Positions 1 to 8,579 of a stretch of 36,973 nucleotides of DNA are shown piece after piece. A program made the position numbers and the translations under genes. This DNA is from Bacteroidota bacterium. GTDB lineage: Bacteria; Bacteroidota; Bacteroidia; Bacteroidales; Dysgonomonadaceae. Every line of letters starts with the position of its first letter. Position 1 is the first letter of the stretch. Where the stretch lies: positions 1 through 36,973 of the forward strand of contig JAEZGN010000006.1 of NCBI GenBank assembly GCA_023437305.1, written 5' to 3'. The notes under the pieces were generated by a model, which had not been told where the DNA came from, made no database searches, and saw nothing but the letters and a program-made list of their open reading frames with translations.

Positions 1-23
1 CGTGTTCTCTATCAAAGCGGGTG

Positions 24-56
24 CAAAGATATGTATTTTATTTATACCAATCCAAA
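24..56 (-). promoter_or_regulatory. Bacteroidetes-type promoter reading off the left edge
   Basis: Read on the minus strand, a TATCTTTG -7 box (24-31) lies 21 bp downstream of a TTTG -33 box (53-56). This matches the Bacteroidetes primary sigma factor consensus TTTG-(19-21)-TAnnTTTG exactly. It points leftward, so it should drive a gene whose coding region lies beyond position 1. No coding sequence for that gene is visible in the window. Confidence 0.7.
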
Positions 57-128
57 TATTTTAATGCCTTTTTTTTAAAATATTTTACAACAAAAACTCA
101 AACTCCTTAAACAAAACTACTTAATTAA

Positions 129-767
129 TTATTTATTTTTTGTGAAGTATTTACAAAATGGCGTCAATCCGCATTCTTCACATTTTGGCTTGCGAGCCAA
201 GCATACATATCTGCCATGTAATATCAGCCAATGATGTGCTTTCGACAAATATCGGGAAGGAATATATTTTATCAATTCTCGTTCTGTTTGAGCCGGATTT
301 TTTGAATTATCTGTTAATCCTATCCTATTAGACACTCTGAACACATGCGTATCAACAGGCATCGCTGGCTTATTAAAGGCCACTATAAGCATCACATTCG
401 CAGTTTTGCGCCCAACCCCGGGTATTGATTCCAGCTCTTCCAAAGTGTCGGGAATTTGTCCGTTAAAATCAGTCACAACCTTCTTTGCCATCCCTACAAG
501 ATTCTTCGCTTTGTTATTCGGGTATGAAATACTTTTGATATATTCATAAACAACTTCAGGAGAAGACACAGCCAAGACCTCGGGGGTTGGAAATGCTTCA
601 AAAAGTGCAGGAGTGACCATGTTAACCCTCTTGTCGGTACATTGAGCAGATAGAATTACTGCAATCAAAAGATGAAATGGGCTATCGTAGTGGAGTTCGG
701 TATCCACAACCGGCATATTTTTATCAAACCAGTCTATCACTCTTTCGTATCGTTCTTTCTTTGTCAT
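129..767 (-). CDS. nth: Endonuclease III (DNA glycosylase/AP lyase)
   Basis: Base-excision repair enzyme that removes oxidised pyrimidines and cleaves the abasic site. Counting from the chosen start, the protein is 212 residues, almost identical to E. coli Nth (211). The helix-hairpin-helix motif IPGVGRKTA spans about 115-123 and holds the catalytic Lys121. The catalytic Asp139 is in PVDTH. The C-terminal 4Fe-4S ligands Cys189, Cys196, Cys199 and Cys205 show the canonical C-x6-C-x2-C-x5-C spacing. An in-frame ATG at 806 would add 13 residues, but that extension lies inside the terminator hairpin of the upstream ppiD-like gene, so the MTKKERYE start at 767 is preferred. The gene is the last of a minus-strand series and is separated from the chaperone gene by that terminator. 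Confidence 0.95.
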   Translation of the reverse strand: MTKKERYERVIDWFDKNMPVVDTELHYDSPFHLLIAVILSAQCTDKRVNMVTPALFEAFPTPEVLAVSSPEVVYEYIKSISYPNNKAKNLVGMAKKVVTDFNGQIPDTLEELESIPGVGRKTANVMLIVAFNKPAMPVDTHVFRVSNRIGLTDNSKNPAQTERELIKYIPSRYLSKAHHWLILHGRYVCLARKPKCEECGLTPFCKYFTKNK

Positions 768-788
768 ATAATAATTAGATAAAAACAC

Positions 789-824
789 AAAATCCCCTAT
801 AGTCATAACTATAAGGGATTTTTT
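789..824 (-). terminator. Rho-independent terminator after the PpiD-like gene
   Basis: A 14-bp inverted repeat (789-802 and 809-822, one wobble position, 6-nt loop) lies just downstream of the chaperone stop codon. On the minus strand the stem is followed by TTTTGTGTTTTT. The location between the chaperone and nth supports a terminator. Confidence 0.65.
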
Positions 825-843
825 ATAATTTAAGTTTCAATAA

Positions 844-2970
844 TTACCAGAATGCAACCCTGTTGTCTTTTACATTCATTTTTTCTTTCAGAACCAACAT
901 TGCCTGAGACATTAATTGATACATGTTGCTTTGACGTATCATTTGTTTCGACTGTGCCTGATCGAATGTAGCTGTATTTTCAGTCTTGCTTGTAACATCT
1001 ATCACATATACTCCCGATTTACCTTTCTTAGGAGCTTCCAGCTTATTTACTTGTCCATGTTTTGCATACACGTTCAACAACGGTTCGTAACCAACACCTG
1101 AGATATTATTCGTTTGGAAAGTAACAAAATTTACAGTATCAACTCTACCCGCTATAGCCTGAGCATATCCATCTAGTGAAGTCAAGTTTTTAGCTTTTAG
1201 ATCAGCAATTATTTTTTCGGCCTTTTTATCATTAATCAATTCAGCCTTCAACATTGCTGAAACTTCTGATACCGGCATATAATCACCGCTAATTTCATTC
1301 TTAACTACAGCAATGATTCTCTTGTTGGTAAGATTATCAAATTTCTTCACAGACCCAACTTTATTGTTGAAAGCCCAAGATATAACTTGACGAGAACCTG
1401 CAACCTGACCTAATAACATATCAGACGGAGAAATAACTGCATTTGATATGATATTATATCCCTTAGTCAATGCAGCATTATCGAAATTCTGAACATTTCC
1501 GTTTTCTGCAACAAATTGGTTCAACTCGTTATCTACCGAGTTTTGAGTCTTATCACTAACAAGCACCGGCATTTGTATAAGTGCAATCTTAACTTTAGCC
1601 ACAGGGTTTGTTTTATCTTCAACACGTACGATTTGTGTCTGACCATTTATTGACACATTGAAGACATCGCCTTTAGCCGCACCGAAGCATTTCTTGATCA
1701 AATCACCTCCGGCACTAGCCAAAGCCATTTCTGTAGCCCAACCAATATTACCGCCATTTGATCCCGGCATCAATTCGTTTGCCAATACCGAAAAATCTTT
1801 ACCCCCTTTAATTACGTTCAGCAAACTATCAGAGAGATGAGTTGCAGTAGCTTGATCCAAGCCTTGAGGTAATGGAATCATCTGTAGTTTTACAGAGTCG
1901 GCAGCAGAAGTTCTGTCAACCAGCTTATACATTATATATGATTGCTCGCTACGTTCAGGGCCGTTTACTTGACCAATAGTTGCTGTTTGAGCAAATTCTT
2001 TCATATCTGCCGGCAAAGCATTTACCGAGATAAATGCATCTACATACTGATTGTTTGAATATTCATTAACAAGTAATCCAGGATTATCTGTTGCTACAAA
2101 TTTGTCATGAATAGCATTGATTTCTTTTTCCACAGCAGCATAATCTTCATCACTCGGAACAACATCCTTTACAAAGTAAGAGATCTTACGCAATTCAGAT
2201 TCAAGCTTAAAGTTGTTCTTACGTTGATCGTATAACGCTTTAATATCCTTATCTGTTACATCTTTAGCAACTAAAGAATCTGGTATAGAAGTATACTTTT
2301 GTACAACATACGAGATGCTTGCTTGTGTCTTAGAATCATCAAAGGCCGATTTTGCTTCTGTCGCGGTAGGAATTACTATACCCGCAACTATAGATGAATA
2401 TTTTTCTTCGAGACGTTGATATTTCATCATATTCTGGATAAATGTCCAGATTTCTCTTCTTGCCTGAATTTCAACTCTTTGATTCTCAGGTAAATTGGTT
2501 TCATCCTGAGAGATAGTTTGTATGAACTGATTTAACGCCGCTCTTTCGAATTGACCTGTTTGAGGATTAACGAAGAATGGTATCTGATGCAGCATTGGTG
2601 CTACGTTAGGTCCTGTAACCATATCATTCAATTCTTCTTTAGTCACATTTAAGCCAAGTTGAGCAGCTTGCTTGTCGAGAATAATCTCTTTTACCATTTG
2701 TTGGTAAACCATTTCGCGAATTTGCAAAGTAGCATTTTCGTCCAATGAGTTTTGTCCAGACATTATTTTCTGAAAATGTTCCCACTGCGCAATTCTATCC
2801 TGATACTGCCTGGTTGTTACTACTTCACCATCTACAGTGAATGCTTTATCCTTACTTTTGTTTATAAAAGAAGATATTTCGCTCCAAGGGAGGACGAATG
2901 CCAATAGTCCGAGAGCAATAACTCCGATCAAGAGACTCGATTTGCTTCTAATTTTCTGTAAAGCAGCCAT
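844..2970 (-). CDS. PpiD/SurA-like membrane-anchored peptidyl-prolyl isomerase and chaperone
   Basis: Envelope folding factor, predicted to be anchored in the inner membrane with its bulk in the periplasm. At 708 residues it matches the size of Bacteroidetes PpiD-like proteins. A single hydrophobic segment (about residues 14-33, SLLIGVIALGLLAFVLPW) follows a short basic N-terminus. A SurA_N-type helical chaperone region follows (about 45-220, with VDGEVVTTRQYQDRI). A parvulin/PpiC-like domain lies near 355-455, including GKDFSVLANE and a GGNIGWA loop. The C-terminal third is a second chaperone-like region. Upstream on the same strand are LptC-like and barrel genes, consistent with outer-membrane protein and LPS assembly. 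In Bacteroides relatives I recall a CorC/HlyC-type gene between lptC and this gene; none is present here. Whether the PPIase active site works cannot be judged from sequence reading. Confidence 0.88.
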   Translation of the reverse strand: MAALQKIRSKSSLLIGVIALGLLAFVLPWSEISSFINKSKDKAFTVDGEVVTTRQYQDRIAQWEHFQKIMSGQNSLDENATLQIREMVYQQMVKEIILDKQAAQLGLNVTKEELNDMVTGPNVAPMLHQIPFFVNPQTGQFERAALNQFIQTISQDETNLPENQRVEIQARREIWTFIQNMMKYQRLEEKYSSIVAGIVIPTATEAKSAFDDSKTQASISYVVQKYTSIPDSLVAKDVTDKDIKALYDQRKNNFKLESELRKISYFVKDVVPSDEDYAAVEKEINAIHDKFVATDNPGLLVNEYSNNQYVDAFISVNALPADMKEFAQTATIGQVNGPERSEQSYIMYKLVDRTSAADSVKLQMIPLPQGLDQATATHLSDSLLNVIKGGKDFSVLANELMPGSNGGNIGWATEMALASAGGDLIKKCFGAAKGDVFNVSINGQTQIVRVEDKTNPVAKVKIALIQMPVLVSDKTQNSVDNELNQFVAENGNVQNFDNAALTKGYNIISNAVISPSDMLLGQVAGSRQVISWAFNNKVGSVKKFDNLTNKRIIAVVKNEISGDYMPVSEVSAMLKAELINDKKAEKIIADLKAKNLTSLDGYAQAIAGRVDTVNFVTFQTNNISGVGYEPLLNVYAKHGQVNKLEAPKKGKSGVYVIDVTSKTENTATFDQAQSKQMIRQSNMYQLMSQAMLVLKEKMNVKDNRVAFW

Positions 2971-3076
2971 TTAAATAAATTATTATTTTATATTATTAGT
3001 TATTTTATTTACAATTTATAACTTTTTGCGCACGAAGATAATAAATTGAGATTGAATTTCATTCATAATTGAATAA

Positions 3077-3703
3077 CTATTCTTTCTTTTCCTCATTGTT
3101 TTGATCATCTGCATTCGCTTCTTGATCTTCATTGTACGTTATTGGCGAATCTTTGACATTCCAGAATCGATATTCTGTCATTTGTTGATTTGCCTCAAAC
3201 CCTCCCATACCACGCAAAGTCATCTTGTCTGGTCTGAAAACTTCTACATATTTCTTTGAATATACTTTCTGCTGACGCTGATCCCAAAACAATTCTTCGC
3301 TGGAGAAGGTTTCTCCTAACTTATTACGTATCACAACATGTCCTCTAAGTTGCCACAACTTTTTACTTGTAAAGTTCCAAGCTGTATCAGCTTTTACAGT
3401 AGCAACTATGCTAAAGATAGTATCGAACTGCTCGACATAGAGGCCGTCCGGGAAAAACCAATGAGGATCTTTAGCCCTATCAAATATTTCCCAAGTTTTA
3501 GCAATCACTTTATACCGTATGAGCCCCGAATCGGATATTAGCATGGTCACACTATCCGTATTCAAAGAAGGCACCTTATCAGCATCATAATGGAGGTCGA
3601 CAGTACTCTTTACCTCTTCTTTACAGGACATAAAGAAGAAGGCCATAACAGATAAAAATACTGTTACAACCGATAGATTCTGTCGCGTCTTTAACTGTTG
3701 CAT
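3077..3703 (-). CDS. lptC: LptC-like LPS export lipoprotein
   Basis: Predicted periplasmic component of the lipopolysaccharide transport bridge. The protein is about 208 residues from the preferred ATG at 3703, which gives a basic N-terminus (MQQLKTRQ), a hydrophobic stretch and a lipobox-like FFFMSC with Cys27. A longer start at 3724 would add seven residues before the basic segment and is less signal-like. The body is beta-rich with the LptC pattern of short strands (LISDSGLIRYKV, LRGHVVIRNKLGETFSSEELFWD), where the GHVVI...GETFSSEEL section is the typical OstA/LptC motif. The C-terminal tail is acidic (EDQEANADDQNNEEKKE). It sits between a FadL-like barrel and a PpiD-like chaperone on the same strand, as in other Bacteroidetes. 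The lipidated N-terminus in place of a transmembrane anchor is usual for this phylum. Confidence 0.8.
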   Translation of the reverse strand: MQQLKTRQNLSVVTVFLSVMAFFFMSCKEEVKSTVDLHYDADKVPSLNTDSVTMLISDSGLIRYKVIAKTWEIFDRAKDPHWFFPDGLYVEQFDTIFSIVATVKADTAWNFTSKKLWQLRGHVVIRNKLGETFSSEELFWDQRQQKVYSKKYVEVFRPDKMTLRGMGGFEANQQMTEYRFWNVKDSPITYNEDQEANADDQNNEEKKE

Positions 3704-3759
3704 TTTAAAAACAAGTAGCCCCAATGTATTATTGAGGCTGAATATAGAGTTATATTTTG

Positions 3760-5076
3760 TTAGTCAATTTTCTTACGGAAGAACCAGAATTCATTAATAT
3801 TCACATTTAGAGAAACTCCAAAATATTCTTCGGCAATCATGGTTTTAATCTGAGGCTTAATCTTCTTATATTCGAAGTTTAAATTAATATATGAAACCCT
3901 TCCTCCCAGATTATCTCTTATCGGAAAACCAAATCCAAGAGTTGCTCCATATTCTTTATATCCTTCTACCTTTTTCGAAGATGCTTCGGTTACGTTCAAG
4001 TAAGAATTACTATAGTTAAGTCCTCCTCTGAATTTTATTTTTTTGAAGAAACTTCTATCATACGGATCAATCATATACTCGGCTCCTACATTGTATCTCC
4101 ATCTATTATTGAAGCGTTCATTGTCGGACAGTTCATCACCCATAAGTGAAGGGTATTTCACTCCATCCCATTTCTGATATGTGATATCTGCTCCTACAAC
4201 TAGCCTTTCGTTACGTTTCCAAGTAAATCCGGCTCCATACGTTTCGGGAAGACCTGCACTGATTCCATTCTGAGCAATAGTATCTCCGCTGGCAATACCT
4301 CCGGCAACGTTAAGCTCGTAATGATAATTCTTATAATCTGCTTTTGAATTAATCTTAGGGGAATATACAGCTCCTATCGTCAACACATCTTTCTTCGAAA
4401 CAGAAAATTCATATTGAACACCAATATCAAATTTTGCTGCTTTTAGAGACAGTTCGGTATAGTCGGTAGATGTATAACTATTTGTACCTGTAGATCCCAC
4501 CGATGGAAGACTTCTTGTGTGGTTCATTGTACCAAACAGAAAAGATGCATTTGCTCCGACAGAAAATCCCTTCAATGGAGTAGAATAACCTAGCCCACCA
4601 TAAACCTGGCTTAGTCCGCCCGATCCGGAGAAAGATTTTGTATAAGTCACAGAGCTTCCGCTTGCGGTCTCTGTAGATCCGAACTTGTATCCTACAGAAG
4701 AGAAAGGTATTACTCCCAAACTTAAACCCAGCCCCTTTTTGAGAGGAACTAAGATTGTTATATAATCTAATCCTCCGTTGTTATAAGAATCTGAATTTGT
4801 GCCGTCACTTAGTTTACCTCTATTAAATGATACTCCCATATCAAACAAAAACGTAAGAGAGTCTACTCTCGAATATGAAGCAGGGTTAAGAGGGTTTGCA
4901 CTTTGACTATTACGCAAACCATATCCGATGCCTCCCATCGCTTTAGATGCACCTATTGCCTGATCTCTCAGAACTCCATAACCGTACCTACTGTAAGGGG
5001 AATTTGTTTGTGCCTCTATTGAGCATACCATAATAGCCGAAACGGCAAATAAAAGAAGTACTTTTCTTTTCAACAT
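3760..5076 (-). CDS. FadL/OMPP1-like outer-membrane beta-barrel protein
   Basis: A 438-residue predicted outer-membrane protein. The N-terminus is a signal peptide (MLKRKVLLLFAVSAIMVCSIEA, about 22 residues). The mature start has SPYSRYGYG and an NPASYSRVDSLTF segment, a pattern seen in the conserved Bacteroidetes barrel encoded next to lptC. The rest consists of alternating amphipathic strands with aromatic girdles, for example LSLGVIPFSSVGYKF, YGGLGYSTPLKGF and GATLGFGFPI. The role of this barrel is not established as far as I know; the neighbourhood suggests envelope biogenesis. It begins the minus-strand cluster barrel-lptC-ppiD. In several relatives coaX precedes this gene, but here the upstream sequence is a 375-bp spacer and a divergent exosortase gene. 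Confidence 0.75.
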   Translation of the reverse strand: MLKRKVLLLFAVSAIMVCSIEAQTNSPYSRYGYGVLRDQAIGASKAMGGIGYGLRNSQSANPLNPASYSRVDSLTFLFDMGVSFNRGKLSDGTNSDSYNNGGLDYITILVPLKKGLGLSLGVIPFSSVGYKFGSTETASGSSVTYTKSFSGSGGLSQVYGGLGYSTPLKGFSVGANASFLFGTMNHTRSLPSVGSTGTNSYTSTDYTELSLKAAKFDIGVQYEFSVSKKDVLTIGAVYSPKINSKADYKNYHYELNVAGGIASGDTIAQNGISAGLPETYGAGFTWKRNERLVVGADITYQKWDGVKYPSLMGDELSDNERFNNRWRYNVGAEYMIDPYDRSFFKKIKFRGGLNYSNSYLNVTEASSKKVEGYKEYGATLGFGFPIRDNLGGRVSYINLNFEYKKIKPQIKTMIAEEYFGVSLNVNINEFWFFRKKID

Positions 5077-5451
5077 TATAAAATATAATATACAATTTAT
5101 CTTTACTCTATCAGGAGTATTATATCCCGATGAAAATTACATCTGTTCTTGTTAAACTATAATCACCATTCTATAACAAAAAAATGAACATTTTATTATT
5201 TATAGAAGATAAATTATCGTGGTTTTTTATGGTTTCAAAGAAAATATATTATGAAAATTAAAACATAAATATAGTATATACCATAATTCTATACCCCAAT
5301 CACAAAGTCTCTTTAGATTCTAATCAAATTTGTGCAAAGTAAATTAAAAAAACTTAGTTAAGCGAGTTTTTAAATAAAATGTCATATTTTTTTTGCCTTA
5401 AAAAGGTTAATTATCCTTATTTTGATACCTTTGTGAGTGACTTGAAAAATA
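5077..5451. other. 375-bp AT-rich divergent intergenic region
   Basis: This spacer separates the divergent barrel gene (minus) and exosortase gene (plus). It holds a clear plus-strand -7 box at 5426-5433. On the minus strand there is a near-consensus TTACTTTG box (5335-5342) that could serve the barrel gene, without a good -33 element. I see no open reading frame, tRNA or strong hairpin in the remainder. Confidence 0.5.
5426..5433 (+). promoter_or_regulatory. -7 promoter box for the exosortase gene
   Basis: TACCTTTG matches TAnnTTTG and lies 18 bp before the ATG at 5452, implying a leader of only about 10 nt. No TTTG occurs at the proper 19-21 bp distance upstream, so the -33 element is weak. 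Confidence 0.5.
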
Positions 5452-6147
5452 ATGAGAATACGAAATAAAAACTTTATAAACAATAAGTATTATCAAAAAC
5501 TAGAACCGTTTAAGGATATTATCTGGTTCTTGGCACTTTTCCTGATATTCGAATTCATATGGAAGCTTTTTGTCCGTATGGGAGATGACGAAGAAATACT
5601 ATTCGTATTAGGAAAAGATCTCACGCGATACACCGAAGGCTTTTGCTTGTGGACTGCCGAAACGATTTTCTGGTTGATTCATGACGTTTTAGGCAATCAT
5701 AATTTTTTCATTAACGGAACTGTGCTCCAGTTTGAAGATTCTATCCCTATCGATATAGTTTGGGGCTGTACGGGTCTGAAACAATTATTTATGTTCACAT
5801 TCATACTCACATTTTACTTTGGCCCGATAAAGAAGAAATTGTGGTATTTGCCCATGGCATTGCTTATTCTGTTGGTTGTAAATATCCTCCGCCTTATTTT
5901 TATCTTCTATATTATAAAAGACCCATTTCCCGAATGGTTTATATCGGTAAATGAATGGTACAATAATCGTACATGGAGTAACACGAGAGAGAATTATTAT
6001 CAGTTTTACAAAGACTGGTTCAATGTATTCCACCGCGATATATTCACTTGGATATATTATGATGGTGTAATATTTATCCTTTGGCTTATATGGGAAGAAA
6101 AAATAAACAAGCCTTTCTCGCGATTGAAAGCAAAAATATCAAATTAA
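5452..6147 (+). CDS. Exosortase/archaeosortase-family transmembrane protein
   Basis: Predicted integral inner-membrane cysteine transpeptidase/protease that would cleave a C-terminal sorting tail from exported proteins. The protein is 231 residues. The conserved triad of the family is visible in order: Cys106 in WGCTGLKQ, Arg147 in VNILRLIF, and His194 in VFHRDIF. These are separated by hydrophobic segments: about 23-41, 110-124, 132-156 and 198-214. A glycosyltransferase gene converges on it with only 15 bp between stops. No protein in this window carries an obvious C-terminal sorting tail (short motif, transmembrane helix, basic end), so substrates must be elsewhere. Exosortases in other phyla are linked to exopolysaccharide loci, which makes the neighbouring glycosyltransferase suggestive but not proof. 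Subfamily (XrtF, XrtN, XrtY or other) cannot be set here. Confidence 0.8.
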   Translation: MRIRNKNFINNKYYQKLEPFKDIIWFLALFLIFEFIWKLFVRMGDDEEILFVLGKDLTRYTEGFCLWTAETIFWLIHDVLGNHNFFINGTVLQFEDSIPIDIVWGCTGLKQLFMFTFILTFYFGPIKKKLWYLPMALLILLVVNILRLIFIFYIIKDPFPEWFISVNEWYNNRTWSNTRENYYQFYKDWFNVFHRDIFTWIYYDGVIFILWLIWEEKINKPFSRLKAKISN

Positions 6148-6162
6148 AACCTTGCAATTAGA

Positions 6163-7314
6163 CTACTTGAAACGCCGTCCCTTGAACCGCATATTATACA
6201 AAGGCTGAATTATATCGAGAAGTGGAAGAGAAAAATAGAATTTCCCCGAAAAAAAGTATTGAGAAGATTTATTTAGGATAATTAGTTGAGTCATCAATCT
6301 TAACAAGAACAAGAAAACAGAAAGTCCGAGCAAAGCCCAATGGCTAAAAAATATACTATACACCACTAAAGCAATAAACAATAAATAAAAGGCACTACGA
6401 GTAATTGCTTCTAGCGAAAACAACATTGTCACTCGCTTACTCAGATATCGGCGTATAGAGCAAAACGACCTTTTTATTTGTCTCCACAGTGATAAGCCTT
6501 CTATATCTGTTTCCATAAAGCTATCTTGCACTAGAGAAACAGATGTATTTGACTCGTCCATAATTCGACTTATAAAGAGGTCTTCTCCACTCTCTATATT
6601 TAAAAGCGAAGCATATCCTTTATGATCGAAGAACAAATGTTTACGAAAAAGAAGATTTCGATAATTTCCTGTATATGGTTTATTGTTGAATACAGAACAT
6701 ATACACTGCATATTAAATAATAAGTTATCGAATCGAGCTAAGCGATTAAAGAACTTCTTATTCTCTTTGAAGTATGAATAACCCACCACAACATCTTTAT
6801 CGGAAGTCAATTCATTCACCATCGAAGAAATCCAGCTCTTGGATACAGGCTTACAATAAGGCTCGGTAAAAAGCAGAATATCTCCTGTTGCTGCTTTAAC
6901 ACCTATCGTCAAGGCCAATTTACGCCTATCCATCTTTTTATCATTCGAGTAAGGAAGATAAGTATGGTATAAATTAGGATAACGCAGTTCTAATGACCTT
7001 AACAACACATCACTTTCATCGGTAGACCCGTTATTAACCACAATCACCTCGTAATCATAGAAGTCTTGCTCTAATATAACAGGCAAGTTCTCAGACAAAC
7101 TATCTACCTCATTCTCAGAGATAATAATGACCGATACTTTCTGCATAAGCTGAGTTGCTTCACTTGTATCCTCAACATCTTTTATAGCCCGTCTATATGG
7201 CTTTCTATAATACAGAAAGTAATAAAACAACTGTATTATAAATAAAAGAACAAAGACAGAGAACCCAACAATCTCAGTCAGATTAAATTCGAAAGATGAT
7301 AGTATTTCAGTCAT
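6163..7314 (-). CDS. Membrane-bound family 2 glycosyltransferase with degenerate DxD
   Basis: A 383-residue GT-A-fold glycosyltransferase with an N-terminal transmembrane helix (about 16-36) and two or three C-terminal helices (about 306-348). The nucleotide-sugar domain starts at VSVIIISENEVDSL (about 60-73) and has EVIVVNNGSTDESD (about 89-102), typical of GT2. Where most family members have a metal-binding DxD (LLTDADC or similar), this one reads LLFTEPYCKP (about 147-156). The downstream acidic motif is SGEDLF (242-247) and the QxxRW-like motif is QIKRSF (279-284). The DxD loss suggests altered metal use or donor, or an inactive enzyme. It lies 92 bp downstream of lysA on the same strand, so it may be co-transcribed, and it is convergent with the exosortase gene. 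The acceptor is unknown. Confidence 0.78.
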   Translation of the reverse strand: MTEILSSFEFNLTEIVGFSVFVLLFIIQLFYYFLYYRKPYRRAIKDVEDTSEATQLMQKVSVIIISENEVDSLSENLPVILEQDFYDYEVIVVNNGSTDESDVLLRSLELRYPNLYHTYLPYSNDKKMDRRKLALTIGVKAATGDILLFTEPYCKPVSKSWISSMVNELTSDKDVVVGYSYFKENKKFFNRLARFDNLLFNMQCICSVFNNKPYTGNYRNLLFRKHLFFDHKGYASLLNIESGEDLFISRIMDESNTSVSLVQDSFMETDIEGLSLWRQIKRSFCSIRRYLSKRVTMLFSLEAITRSAFYLLFIALVVYSIFFSHWALLGLSVFLFLLRLMTQLIILNKSSQYFFSGKFYFSLPLLDIIQPLYNMRFKGRRFK

Positions 7315-7406
7315 TACTATAGTGTGTATTATGAAAGCCCTTTAAACGATACAAGAGTCATACCGTTAAGTACGACCCTTGAGACATTATATGATAACGT
7401 ACATTA

Positions 7407-8564
7407 TTAAATTTTATCAGAGAAATACGATTTAGGGATATCTCTGCAATTGTATTGAGATGCCATTATTTCACCGTATGCTCCGGCAGAACGTAACACC
7501 AACAAGTCGCCTCTTTTAGACTCATTCAGTTCGTAGTCTTTTACAAACACATCCGATGATTCGCAAATAGGCCCTACAACGTCATATTTCTGTGCTGGCA
7601 AGTCGGAAGATATATTCTCCACCTTATGGTACGCCTGATAAAGAGCCGGACGTATAAGGTCTGTCATACCTGCATCTACGATAACAAAAGTTTTGCTTTC
7701 GCCGTGTTTTACATAAGTAACTTTGGTCACCAATGAACCGCACTGAGCAACAATGGCTCTTCCCAATTCGAAGTGAACAACTTGACCATCTCTCAGCTTC
7801 AGACCTTTATGGAATAGCTCAAAGTAACGTTGAAAATCAGAAATCGGATTTGCGTCCGGATCTTCATAATCTATACCAAAACCACCACCTACATTTATAT
7901 TTTCAAGCTTCATGCCTTTAGCTTCGAACAAATCCTGTAGTTCGTTTATACGCTCACACAAAGGATCGAATGTGTGTACATCTTCGATTTGTGAACCTAT
8001 ATGAAAGTGAATTCCTATAAGTTTAAGGTTCTTCAACGACTTAAGTACCTCAATTGCATTATCAAGGTGAGCCATACTGAATCCAAACTTATTTTCATTT
8101 AGCCCTGTAGTGATATATTCGTGAGTGTGCGCATCTACATTCGGATTGATGCGAAGAGCTACTTGTGCTATTTTACCTTTTTTGGCTGCCAACTCATTTA
8201 AAACAACGAGCTCAGGCATCGACTCTACATTAAAGCAAAAGATATTTAGGTCTAAAGCCAAATTTATTTCTTTGTCGGTTTTCCCAACACCTGCAAAAAC
8301 AATCTTTGACGCAGGAAATCCTGCTGTTATTGCTGCCTTCACTTCATTTCCGCTTACGCAATCGGCTCCAAAGCCTTCTGAGGCGATCAATTCCAATATC
8401 CTGCGATTAGCGTTTGCTTTTATGGCATAGTGTTGAACAAATCCATATTTTTTAGTTTCTTCTTTTACGATTTTCAGCGTTCTTTTCAACAAGTCTGTAT
8501 CGTAATAGTAAAAAGGTGTCTCTATACCTTTCAGTTTATCAACAGGAAAATTTCCTTTTGTCAT
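7407..8564 (-). CDS. lysA: Diaminopimelate decarboxylase
   Basis: PLP enzyme converting meso-diaminopimelate to L-lysine, the last step of lysine synthesis. At 385 residues it is a little shorter than E. coli LysA (420). The PLP lysine is Lys49 in HYAIKANAN. The fold-type III barrel motifs are present: HFHIGSQI, GGGFGIDYED and ELGRAIVAQCG. The active-site cysteine is Cys334 in PICESSDVF, followed by the PLP-contacting Tyr363 in AGAYGEIM. It lies 15 bp downstream of the aspartokinase gene on the same strand, so the two are almost certainly one operon covering the first and last steps of the DAP/lysine route. Confidence 0.95.
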   Translation of the reverse strand: MTKGNFPVDKLKGIETPFYYYDTDLLKRTLKIVKEETKKYGFVQHYAIKANANRRILELIASEGFGADCVSGNEVKAAITAGFPASKIVFAGVGKTDKEINLALDLNIFCFNVESMPELVVLNELAAKKGKIAQVALRINPNVDAHTHEYITTGLNENKFGFSMAHLDNAIEVLKSLKNLKLIGIHFHIGSQIEDVHTFDPLCERINELQDLFEAKGMKLENINVGGGFGIDYEDPDANPISDFQRYFELFHKGLKLRDGQVVHFELGRAIVAQCGSLVTKVTYVKHGESKTFVIVDAGMTDLIRPALYQAYHKVENISSDLPAQKYDVVGPICESSDVFVKDYELNESKRGDLLVLRSAGAYGEIMASQYNCRDIPKSYFSDKI

Positions 8565-8579
8565 TTGAAATTAGAAAAA

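Noticed and set aside
768..806. Longer start for nth
   Set aside because: The extension overlaps the upstream terminator hairpin and is not seen in the family; the shorter start gives the standard length.
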